Positions 37,777 through 45,682 of a stretch of 64,000 nucleotides of DNA are shown one piece after another. The stretch covers positions 1-64,000 of the forward strand of contig NZ_JACEZS010000017.1 of NCBI RefSeq assembly GCF_014042365.1, written 5' to 3'. The stretch's first letter is position 1; each line of letters starts with the position of its first letter. The stretch comes from Rugamonas fusca. GTDB taxonomy: Bacteria > Pseudomonadota > Gammaproteobacteria > Burkholderiales > Burkholderiaceae_D. The translations under genes and the position numbers were made by a program. The notes under the pieces were generated by a model, which was given only the letters and a program-made list of their open reading frames with translations, had not been told where the DNA came from and did no database searches.

Positions 37777-39585
37777 ATGGATACAAGCAAACTCAAAAAA
37801 TTCGCCCAGTTCGCTCGTCGTACATTACGCGAGCAGGTTAGCGCCAAACTGGCTTTGGTGCTGTCTGAGGGTAGCGCAGCGCGTCGCGAAAGCGCGATGG
37901 CAGTCAAGATGTTGGAAGACACCATCAAGAGCCACGGAAAGGAGCACGTCATCGAACGGGTAGCCTACACTTGGTTCAACCGCTTCTGCGCGCTGCGCTT
38001 CATGGATGTGAACCGTTATACGCGCATCGGCATCATGTCGCCCGCTGAAGGTCAGTTCCAGCCCGAGATCTTGCTGGAAGCAAAAATGGGGCACCTTGAC
38101 GAAGAGATGGTACCGACCAAAACACGTCTGCAGATTGCCGACCTGCTAGCCGGCACAAGCCCCAGCCACGATCCGCAGGGTGAGGCTTACCGCCTGCTGG
38201 TCGTAGCTGCTTGCAACGCCTGGCATCAGGCCATGCCTTTCCTTTTCGAACGCATCGACGACTACACCGAGCTGCTGATGCCCGACGATCTGCTCTCGGG
38301 GAACTCTATCCTGGCCTACACCCGTGAGGCAATGACGCCGGATGCCTGCAAGGACGTGGAAGTCATCGGCTGGCTATACCAGTTCTACATTGCTGAGAAG
38401 AAGGATGCTGTCTTCGAAGGGCTTAAAAAAAACCAGAAGATCACCCCGGACGACATTCCTGCCGCGACCCAGCTCTTCACTCCACACTGGATCGTGCGCT
38501 ACTTGGTGGACAATTCGCTGGGCCGGCTGTGGCTACTCAATCGTCCCCATTCACGATTGGCCGAACAGATGGCCTACTACATCCCGCCGGAGAAGCCAGA
38601 AACTGACTTTCTCAAGATCAACGGTCCGGAAGACATCAAGGTCTGCGATCCCGCGTGCGGCTCGGGCCACATGCTCACCTACGCGTTTGATCTACTTTAC
38701 GCTATCTATGAAGAAGAAGGCTACGACGCTGCCGAGATCCCGGAAAAAATTCTCACCCATAACCTCTTCGGCCTCGAGTTGGATGAGCGCGCCGGTGAGT
38801 TGGCCGCTTTTGCGCTGACCATGAAGTCCCGTGCCCGCCAGCGTCGTTTCTTCAACAAACGCGTGGAGCCCAACATCATCGTGCTGAAGAAGGTGAATTT
38901 CAGCCTTGAAGAGCTGGATGAGTATATGAACCATGTTGGTCGCGATTTGTTCACCCACGGCTTACTTGAAACGCTTCAGCAATTCAACGAGGCTGACAAC
39001 TTCGGTTCACTTATCATCCCCAAGGCAGGCAACTTGGCCGATGTGCTAGCGACGCTAACGGCCAAGGACATGGCGAGCAACTTATTCTTGGCAGAGACTC
39101 ATCAGCGCGTGCTGAGCGTTCTGCGTATGGCCGAAGCCCTGAACCCACGCTACACAGTCGTGGTAGCCAACCCACCCTATATGGGCGGCAAAGGCATGAA
39201 CGCGCGCTTAAGCGCCTGGACCAAGGAAAACTACCCCAACAGCAAGTCCGACCTGTTTGCAATGTTTATCGAGCGCAACCTGGATCTTGCGCTGAAGGGC
39301 GGCGCGGTAGCTATGATCACAATGCAGAGCTGGATGTTTCTATCCTCGTTCGAGCTGCTAAGAAGCCGGATCCTGAACAAGCACACCATTATGTCGATGG
39401 CGCATCTGGGTGCTCGAGCCTTCGACAGCATAGGCGGAGAAGTGGTCTCTACCACCGCCTTCGTGCTCGAAAACGCTCATAAGCCCGACTATCGAGGCGC
39501 CTACATGCGCTTGGTGGATGGTAATTCAGAAGCGGAAAAGATGGAGATGATGGCCAAAGCCATCGCTCAAGGTAGGGCTGCATGA
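37777..39585 (+). CDS. pglX: BREX methyltransferase PglX, N-terminal (catalytic) half
   Basis: A 602-residue protein equal to the first half of PglX, the N6-adenine DNA methyltransferase that marks host DNA in BREX. It has the N-terminal helical domain, SAM-binding motif I VCDPACGSGHML (near residue 290) and catalytic NPPY (near 464, in VVANPPYMGG). It stops after STTAFVLENAHKPDY and the helix MMAKAIAQGRAA, just where intact PglX runs on into the specificity region. GAGG lies before the ATG at 37777. The stop overlaps the start of the ATPase gene (ATGA), so translation is coupled. The missing half is encoded at 41388-43148. Whether the two halves work in trans is unknown. Confidence 0.9.
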   Translation: MDTSKLKKFAQFARRTLREQVSAKLALVLSEGSAARRESAMAVKMLEDTIKSHGKEHVIERVAYTWFNRFCALRFMDVNRYTRIGIMSPAEGQFQPEILLEAKMGHLDEEMVPTKTRLQIADLLAGTSPSHDPQGEAYRLLVVAACNAWHQAMPFLFERIDDYTELLMPDDLLSGNSILAYTREAMTPDACKDVEVIGWLYQFYIAEKKDAVFEGLKKNQKITPDDIPAATQLFTPHWIVRYLVDNSLGRLWLLNRPHSRLAEQMAYYIPPEKPETDFLKINGPEDIKVCDPACGSGHMLTYAFDLLYAIYEEEGYDAAEIPEKILTHNLFGLELDERAGELAAFALTMKSRARQRRFFNKRVEPNIIVLKKVNFSLEELDEYMNHVGRDLFTHGLLETLQQFNEADNFGSLIIPKAGNLADVLATLTAKDMASNLFLAETHQRVLSVLRMAEALNPRYTVVVANPPYMGGKGMNARLSAWTKENYPNSKSDLFAMFIERNLDLALKGGAVAMITMQSWMFLSSFELLRSRILNKHTIMSMAHLGARAFDSIGGEVVSTTAFVLENAHKPDYRGAYMRLVDGNSEAEKMEMMAKAIAQGRAA

Positions 39586-40721
39586 TCACCAACCTAAAAC
39601 TCAAAAACTTTACTGCCTTCACTGAATTGTCCATCGACTTCTCCCCGGGTATCAACATCATCCTCGGCGAAAACGGCACCGGTAAAACCCAACTGCTCAA
39701 GGCTATTCTGGCCCTTAATGGGCCCGAAGCTCGTGGGAAACTGGCTGGCGAGCGGCTAGCACGCAAACTGTGCCGACTTTATCTTCCGCTTAGCGAAAAA
39801 GTCGGTGGATTGCGTCGTTCCGGCTCACGCGGTGAGGCCATGTTGAGTGCCAGCTTTGCTTGGGGCCAAGAGATCACCGTGCGATTCAAAGGGGCTGACA
39901 CTGAAACTAGGGTCCAAGTCTCCGGCAAGGAACATGCGGTTCCAGCGATTTTTATACCAACCAAAGAGGTGCTTTCTCTAGCTCGTGGTCTCAGCGTCGA
40001 AGAAGCCGACCCTAAAACTATTGATCTGATTTTTGATGATAGTTATATAGATTTGGCGAAACTTCTGTTCGAAAAGGTTGACGGAAATTTATCAAGAAAA
40101 ATTCAAGAAGACCCTCGCCTTTCCAGTATCATCCCTCGTATAACAAACTTAATTGGAGGTAAATATACCCTCAAAGGAGGGAATATCTGCTTTCAGGCGG
40201 GACAGTATAAAGAGCGCGGTGGCCCAACTATAGAGGATGCGGAAACAGCTGGGCAGGTTTTCAAGAGTTCAAAAGTGCAATTCGTACCCGCAGAATCTAC
40301 GCAGCTTTCAAGTTCAATGACGGCAGAGGGATTCCGGAAAATTGGAATGCTGCAACGCCTGCTCAGCAATGGTAGCCTAATCCCCGGTTCTACTGGACCA
40401 TTACTGTGGGACGAGCCAGAATCCAACCTCAATCCCAAGCTTATGAAGGATCTGGTGTTGGCTTTCCTCGAACTCGCTCGCAACGGCCAGCAAGTTATTC
40501 TTGCCACGCACGATTACGTGCTACTCAAGTGGTTTGATCTTCTGATGAACAAAGGCAAAGGCGACCATGTCGTCTTTCATCGCCTGTTTCGCGATGCTGC
40601 AAGCGAAGGCATTCAGCTCGAAAGCAAGTCGGACTACAACATTATTGGCCGCAGCGCAATCAGCAGCACTTTTGCCGAACTGTATGACGAAGATGTAAAA
40701 CGTGCATTGGGGGCCGACTGA
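39582..40721 (+). CDS. AAA family ATPase nested inside pglX
   Basis: A 379-residue ABC/SMC-like AAA ATPase. It starts MITNLKLKNFTAFTELSIDF, the usual opening of this group, with Walker A GENGTGKT at 29-36, Walker B LLWDEPESNLNP near 273-284, and the switch histidine in VILATHDYV near 310. The stretch between, 110-250, is lower in GC and may sense a target. It shares its start with the PglX-N stop and its last base with the start of the small nuclease gene (TGATG). The fold and pairing resemble ATPase/nuclease defence pairs (OLD-like, PARIS-like), but it is not clearly one of these. Function is inferred. Confidence 0.85.
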   Translation: MITNLKLKNFTAFTELSIDFSPGINIILGENGTGKTQLLKAILALNGPEARGKLAGERLARKLCRLYLPLSEKVGGLRRSGSRGEAMLSASFAWGQEITVRFKGADTETRVQVSGKEHAVPAIFIPTKEVLSLARGLSVEEADPKTIDLIFDDSYIDLAKLLFEKVDGNLSRKIQEDPRLSSIIPRITNLIGGKYTLKGGNICFQAGQYKERGGPTIEDAETAGQVFKSSKVQFVPAESTQLSSSMTAEGFRKIGMLQRLLSNGSLIPGSTGPLLWDEPESNLNPKLMKDLVLAFLELARNGQQVILATHDYVLLKWFDLLMNKGKGDHVVFHRLFRDAASEGIQLESKSDYNIIGRSAISSTFAELYDEDVKRALGAD

Positions 40722-41296
40722 TGCAAACCTATCGTGCAGAAGAAACTGCTGAGCTTCTGTTCCACTTTCCAGATGGGTTGAATTTAAACAAGCTGGACAA
40801 GCAAGGCGTCAAGCTGCCTGTCAGAATGAAGTTCGTGGATCTAGTCATCGAGCGTGCTCAAGACATCCTGCTCGTCGAGATTAAGGATCCGTCACACTCG
40901 CGCAGTCCAGACAAAGAGCGCAACACGTATCTGAAACGCCTGGCAGACAACTCTATTCTGACGCAGGACCTGACGCCTAAGGCGCGTGATTCCTATCTCT
41001 ATCTACACTTAATGGAGCGGGACAACAAGCCTTTCAAATACGTGGTGCTGCTGGGCCTGGACGCTTTCGACCCGAACATCCAAAAAGCGGTAATGAGCGG
41101 ATTCAAGGATCGTTTACTTGCCGACATCCGAGAAGAGTCGTTCGAGGCATGGAAGCGCAAGCACATAGCTGATTGTGTGGTCCTGTCAGTAGATTCTTGG
41201 AATCAACGGTTTCCAGAGTGGCCATTGCGTCGTGACGCGCCCGCCGCCCCTCTAATGCTTGGAAATAACGCGAGCAGAACCGCAACGGACAGATAG
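40721..41296 (+). CDS. Putative PD-(D/E)XK-type nuclease partner of the nested ATPase
   Basis: A 191-residue protein I do not recognise by name. Residues 37-56 carry D40 followed by LLVEIKD with E53 and K55, a spacing that fits a PD-(D/E)XK nuclease core (beta strand, D, beta strand, E-x-K). Upstream acidic residues E7/E8 could supply the first helix. It starts on the last base of the ATPase gene (TGATG), so the two are made together. A nuclease effector triggered by the ATPase is the likely reading. The fold call rests on a short motif only and needs structure prediction. Confidence 0.6.
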   Translation: MQTYRAEETAELLFHFPDGLNLNKLDKQGVKLPVRMKFVDLVIERAQDILLVEIKDPSHSRSPDKERNTYLKRLADNSILTQDLTPKARDSYLYLHLMERDNKPFKYVVLLGLDAFDPNIQKAVMSGFKDRLLADIREESFEAWKRKHIADCVVLSVDSWNQRFPEWPLRRDAPAAPLMLGNNASRTATDR

Positions 41297-41395
41297 ATGA
41301 ACACACGGCTGGGCACACTGGGGAAAACTGCTAAGACGACTAGTAGGAGCTCAGTTGCTGGTCAAGGAACAATATTGGAGAGCACGAGTGAGTAA
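41297..41395 (+). CDS. 32-residue linking ORF before the PglX C-terminal half
   Basis: A short frame starts with ATG right after the nuclease stop (TAGATG) and encodes 32 residues rich in Ser/Thr (MNTRLGTLGKTAKTTSRS...). It ends at 41395, overlapping the GTG start of the next gene (GAGTGAGTAA). Its likely job, if translated, is to carry ribosomes onto the PglX-C start. No similarity is recognised. Confidence 0.3.
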   Translation: MNTRLGTLGKTAKTTSRSSVAGQGTILESTSE

Positions 41396-43148
41396 CAATC
41401 AACCAAGTAGCGTCAAGAATTATTTCTTCCGCTCCTCCGCATCAGATTTTGAAAAGATACCTGGCAATCCGATTTCATATTGGATAAGCCATCGATCTGC
41501 TACGCTCTTTTCAAGCGGAAAACATTTGGGCGACATTTCTTCGCCACGACAAGGACTTGCGACCAGCGACGATCAGCGTTTTCTTAGAATCTGGCATGAG
41601 GTTGCTTCAAACAACTGTGCGCTAAGGACTTCGGAAGAGGACATTGTTGCGCGTGCGGCTAAGAAGTGGATTCCCTTTGTCAAGGGAGGAGCAGTAAGAA
41701 AATGGTATGGTAACAATGAAGTCTTGATCAACTGGGCAAATGATGGCGCAGAGGTGAAATCCTATGCCGAGTCACTTTACGGATCGGTAACAAGGACAAT
41801 AAAAAACATTCAATTCTATTTTCGCGAAATGATCGCATGGTCACTTATTTCTGGAGGTATGCCGTCATTTCGCTGGCAGCGTTCAGGCCAAATATTTGGG
41901 CATAAAGGACCTGGCTTATTTTTTTCGGCCGACCTTAATCTAAATGACGCGATTGGATTCCTAAACAGCAAGGTTGCCGGGCATTTTCTTTCCTTCACCA
42001 GTCCAAATTTGAGCTACGAAGTGGGGGCAATTCAGAAGCTTCCTGTATTAAAGTCGTTTCCCAGCACGAATTCGGCAGAACTTATTAAGGTTGCTGCAGC
42101 AGATTGGGACTCATATGAAACCTCTTGGGACTTCTCCAATCTTTCGTTGCTACGCCCGGCATACCACTGTCCCACTCTCAAGGCTAGCTACCAGGCCCTC
42201 CGGACCTATTGGCAAGAAACGGCAGTGGAAATGCAGCGCTTAGAGGAAGAAAACAACCGCATCTTTATCGACGCCTACGGCTTGCAGGACGAGCTGAAGC
42301 CCGATGTCCCGCTGAACGAGATTACGCTCACCTGTAACCCATATTATCGCTATGGCGGAGATAAGACCAAGGAAGAGCTGGAAGCCCTGTTGCTGGCTGA
42401 TACTATGCGCGAGCTGGTGAGCTACGCCGTGGGCTGCATGTTTGGCCGCTATAGCCTCGACAAGCCGGGACTAATTCTTGCGAACCAGGGTGAAACGCTG
42501 GCCGACTATCTAGCTCAGGTCCCGCAACCCAGCTTCCTTCCGGATGAGGATAATGTGATCCCGCTGCTAGATGACGACTGGTTCCCGGACGACATCACCT
42601 TGCGTTTCCGCCAGTTCCTGCGTGTGGCGTTTGGTGATGCTCACTACGAAGACAACCTAGTATTCTGCGAGCAGGCTCTCAACGTTAAGAGCAAGCGCAA
42701 CTACAGCCTTCGTGATTACTTCCTAAGTGAATTTTATACCGACCATATCAAGCGTTACAAAAAGCGTCCAATCTACTGGCTATTCAGCAGCCCGAAAGGC
42801 AGCTTCAATGCGTTGATCTACTTACACCGTTACCGTCCGGATTCGGTGAGTGTCGTACTGAAGTACCTGCGCGATTACCGTGAAAAACTCAGCACTGAGA
42901 AAGAACGTCAGGCTGCTGTGAGCATTAACTCCACCACCAGCCAGGGCGACAAGACCCGTGCATTGAAAGAAGTGGATCGTCTGGCCAAGGTGTTAGCCGA
43001 GCTTACTGACTACGAGCGCGATGTATTGTATCCGCTGGCCACTGAGCAAAAAGCCATCGACCTGGATGAAGGGGTGAAGGTGAACTATTCGAAGTTCGGC
43101 TCGGCGCTGAAGAAAATTCCGGGCCTTGACGCCAAGGATGAGGATTGA
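41388..43148 (+). CDS. pglX: BREX PglX, C-terminal (specificity) half
   Basis: A 586-residue protein that continues where intact PglX would after the catalytic half. YFFRSSASDFEKIPGNPISY matches the PglX junction, then come GLATSDDQRFLRIWHEV, the target-recognition region, and the C-terminal helices ending in KKIPGLDAKDED. Together with the first half it makes 1188 residues, the size of a full PglX, so little seems lost. GTG at 41388 is chosen for its GGAG seven bases upstream; a TTG at 41355 is the alternative. The first ~740 bases are notably AT-rich. It contains no methyltransferase motif and so must rely on the other half. Confidence 0.85.
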   Translation: MSNNQPSSVKNYFFRSSASDFEKIPGNPISYWISHRSATLFSSGKHLGDISSPRQGLATSDDQRFLRIWHEVASNNCALRTSEEDIVARAAKKWIPFVKGGAVRKWYGNNEVLINWANDGAEVKSYAESLYGSVTRTIKNIQFYFREMIAWSLISGGMPSFRWQRSGQIFGHKGPGLFFSADLNLNDAIGFLNSKVAGHFLSFTSPNLSYEVGAIQKLPVLKSFPSTNSAELIKVAAADWDSYETSWDFSNLSLLRPAYHCPTLKASYQALRTYWQETAVEMQRLEEENNRIFIDAYGLQDELKPDVPLNEITLTCNPYYRYGGDKTKEELEALLLADTMRELVSYAVGCMFGRYSLDKPGLILANQGETLADYLAQVPQPSFLPDEDNVIPLLDDDWFPDDITLRFRQFLRVAFGDAHYEDNLVFCEQALNVKSKRNYSLRDYFLSEFYTDHIKRYKKRPIYWLFSSPKGSFNALIYLHRYRPDSVSVVLKYLRDYREKLSTEKERQAAVSINSTTSQGDKTRALKEVDRLAKVLAELTDYERDVLYPLATEQKAIDLDEGVKVNYSKFGSALKKIPGLDAKDED

Positions 43149-43153
43149 TCCAG

Positions 43154-45661
43154 ATGAATAACGCAAAGATCCAGCAGGCACTGACAAATTTGTTTGACAA
43201 GCAGCGCATAGTATTCTGGTATGACTCCCGCCGCGTGTTCAGGCTCGACTTCGAGGCCCTTGATTTACCCGGGGTGGAAAAGATCGAGCTGATCAACAAT
43301 GAGTTTTGCGTAAAGTACCGCGTGCTTCGTGAGCAGCCAGAACAAAAGTTCTTGCTGTTTCGCGATGGCCCTGAACCTACCTACCTGGAGAACTGGCTGC
43401 TGGACGTACAATTGGCCAGCGGTAGCACCTTCCGTACCGACCAAGTGGCCCTGTGGTTGGCTGAATTGGAGTTGGGACCTGATGCCTATCCCTTGCTAGA
43501 GGCTCACCTCATATTCTTTGATTCCCCAAAGCGGCGTGAAAAGCTGAAAGAGTTGCTGGAACCTGGCGACAGCGACAACGTCTTGCGCCAAAAGATGTTG
43601 GCAGTATGTATAGGCTGCGAACCTCGCCTAGATGCAATGTTGGAAACACTGCTGGCCGAATTGTCCAGCGGCGCCGACATCCGCAGAAAGCTGATAGAGC
43701 GTAGCGGACTGAACGCTCATTTCTGGGAGTCGATGAAGCGCGCTTACAGCTATGTCAGCGAACAACCGGGTTTGCAGGATTTTGTGATCGAGCTGTTCAA
43801 AAGCTGCTTCCTCGCCGAGGTGGATGTCGAGTTCAAGCCCCGCTTGTCGTCTGAGGCAAAGGTATTCATCCGCCGTTGGAAAGACAGCCGGTCGCACGCG
43901 GAATCTTTCGAGGTATTGTCTGCCCAGTGTGCTGATATCTTGCAGATCGAGGACAAGCTTCAGGGGCTTGAATATAGGGTTCTGATGTCGATGGATGAGT
44001 TTGAAGCCATTGACCGCAAAATCCTGAGCGATCTGGTACGCGAAGTAACGTCGCGCACGGTCAGCGCACAAGAGATAGAGCAATGGGTACGCCAGCGCCG
44101 ACAAGGGCACTGGTTTGATCGCTACCAGCACGTCTATCTGGCCATTGAGCATGCAGCGCAGTTCATGCAGACGCTGGAGTTGACGCAGCTGGAGATGGAC
44201 TCACTGCTAGATGGCATTCACAAATACTCGCAGAGCTGGTTCCGACTCGACCAGCGCTATCGTAAGTTCATTCACCATGCGCGCGAATCGGGCCAGGCCT
44301 CGCTGTTGCAAACCCTGAGCCAACAGGTGGAGAACTTGTACACGAACAACTACCTGTCGCATTTGAACGTCCGCTGGCAGCGTTTCGTAGATGCTTGCCA
44401 GTATTGGGAAGCTGCCCCGGTGGCGAGTCAGGCGAACTTCTTTGAACGCTTTGTACAGCCCTATCTGGAGCGTAAGGGCAAAGTGTGCGTCCTGATCTCC
44501 GATGCCTTCCGTTATGAAGTGGGGGAAGAGTTGCAGAGCTTGATTCGGCGTGAAGATCGCTTTGATGCAGAGCTGGTCCCTGCTTTGTCCTGTCTTCCAA
44601 GTTACACCCAGTTGGGCATGGCGTCCCTCTTGCCTCACAAGACGTTGCAGATAGTGGAGGCCGACAGCGGCGAGGTCACAGTTGATGGCATAAGCGCCAC
44701 GGGTACCGTCAATCGCGCCCGTATCCTGGCTCAAACCGTTACCTCCTCTACTGCAGTATTGGCGAAGGATGTATTGGCCATGGGTAAGGAAGATTCCCGA
44801 GCCTTGGTGCGCGACCATGAGGTGGTGTACGTCTATCACAACCTGATCGACAAGACGGGGGATACGCGGGACACAGAGGAGCGCGTCTTTGGTGCGGCAG
44901 AAGATACTCTGGATGAATTGTTACGGGTAATTAAGAAGCTAGCCAATGCAAATGCCAGCAACATCGTGGTGACCGCCGACCATGGCTTCATTTACCAGCA
45001 CCAGCCACTGCAGGACAGCGATTTTCTCAGCACAGAACCTAGTGGCGACGAGATTCTCTACATCGATCGACGGTTCGTGCTTGGGCGTGGTCTGCGTGAG
45101 AACAGTAGCTTCAAGACCTTTCAACCGGAACAACTGGGTCTGAACGGCACTCTACAGGTGCAAATTCCGAAGTCGATCAGTCGCCTAAGGTTAAAAGGTT
45201 CGGGTAGTCGCTTTGTGCATGGCGGAGCTACTCTGCAGGAGGTGGTAATTCCAGTGATCAGTATCAACAAGAAGCGCCAGAGCGATGTCGGCAAAGTCGA
45301 TGTGGAGTTGATTGGTGGTGGTGGCAAAATCATCACAACCGGCCAGCTGGCGGTAGTGCTTTACCAGATTGAGCCGGCGACAGACAAACGCCAGTCTCGT
45401 CGGTTACGCGCTGGCCTGTACACGTTGGCAGGCGAAGCGATTTCCGATGTGCAGGAGCTCAGCTTTGACATGACGTCCAGCAACCCGCGTGAGCGGGAGG
45501 TTTCGGTGCGCTTCATTCTGAGCCGCAAGGCAGATGCGTGCAACAACCAGCAAGTCGAACTGCGACTCGAGGAGCCTGTGGACGGCACATCACACTACAC
45601 GGGCTACTTAGCTGCGCGCTACACCATTCGCCGGTCGTTCACCAGCGAGTTCGATTTTTGA
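43154..45661 (+). CDS. pglZ: BREX alkaline-phosphatase-like protein PglZ (type A)
   Basis: An 835-residue protein of the alkaline phosphatase superfamily, the signature component of BREX. The N-terminal ~400 residues are helical. The metal-binding core starts with VLISDAFRYEVGEEL (near 447) and includes VVTADHGFIYQH (near 605). The C-terminal part with the stretch RFVHGGATLQEVVIPVIS is typical. The ATG at 43154 follows the PglX-C stop by five bases; a TTG at 43145 overlapping that stop is less likely. Its exact activity is not settled in the literature. It is intact here. Confidence 0.93.
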   Translation: MNNAKIQQALTNLFDKQRIVFWYDSRRVFRLDFEALDLPGVEKIELINNEFCVKYRVLREQPEQKFLLFRDGPEPTYLENWLLDVQLASGSTFRTDQVALWLAELELGPDAYPLLEAHLIFFDSPKRREKLKELLEPGDSDNVLRQKMLAVCIGCEPRLDAMLETLLAELSSGADIRRKLIERSGLNAHFWESMKRAYSYVSEQPGLQDFVIELFKSCFLAEVDVEFKPRLSSEAKVFIRRWKDSRSHAESFEVLSAQCADILQIEDKLQGLEYRVLMSMDEFEAIDRKILSDLVREVTSRTVSAQEIEQWVRQRRQGHWFDRYQHVYLAIEHAAQFMQTLELTQLEMDSLLDGIHKYSQSWFRLDQRYRKFIHHARESGQASLLQTLSQQVENLYTNNYLSHLNVRWQRFVDACQYWEAAPVASQANFFERFVQPYLERKGKVCVLISDAFRYEVGEELQSLIRREDRFDAELVPALSCLPSYTQLGMASLLPHKTLQIVEADSGEVTVDGISATGTVNRARILAQTVTSSTAVLAKDVLAMGKEDSRALVRDHEVVYVYHNLIDKTGDTRDTEERVFGAAEDTLDELLRVIKKLANANASNIVVTADHGFIYQHQPLQDSDFLSTEPSGDEILYIDRRFVLGRGLRENSSFKTFQPEQLGLNGTLQVQIPKSISRLRLKGSGSRFVHGGATLQEVVIPVISINKKRQSDVGKVDVELIGGGGKIITTGQLAVVLYQIEPATDKRQSRRLRAGLYTLAGEAISDVQELSFDMTSSNPREREVSVRFILSRKADACNNQQVELRLEEPVDGTSHYTGYLAARYTIRRSFTSEFDF

Positions 45662-45682
45662 GACATAGGACGGGGGGCAGAA

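Noticed and set aside
39582..41296. Calling the nested pair a PARIS system
   Set aside because: The ATPase is similar in type, but the partner lacks a visible Toprim-like (DUF4435) region and is much shorter, so the name is not supported.
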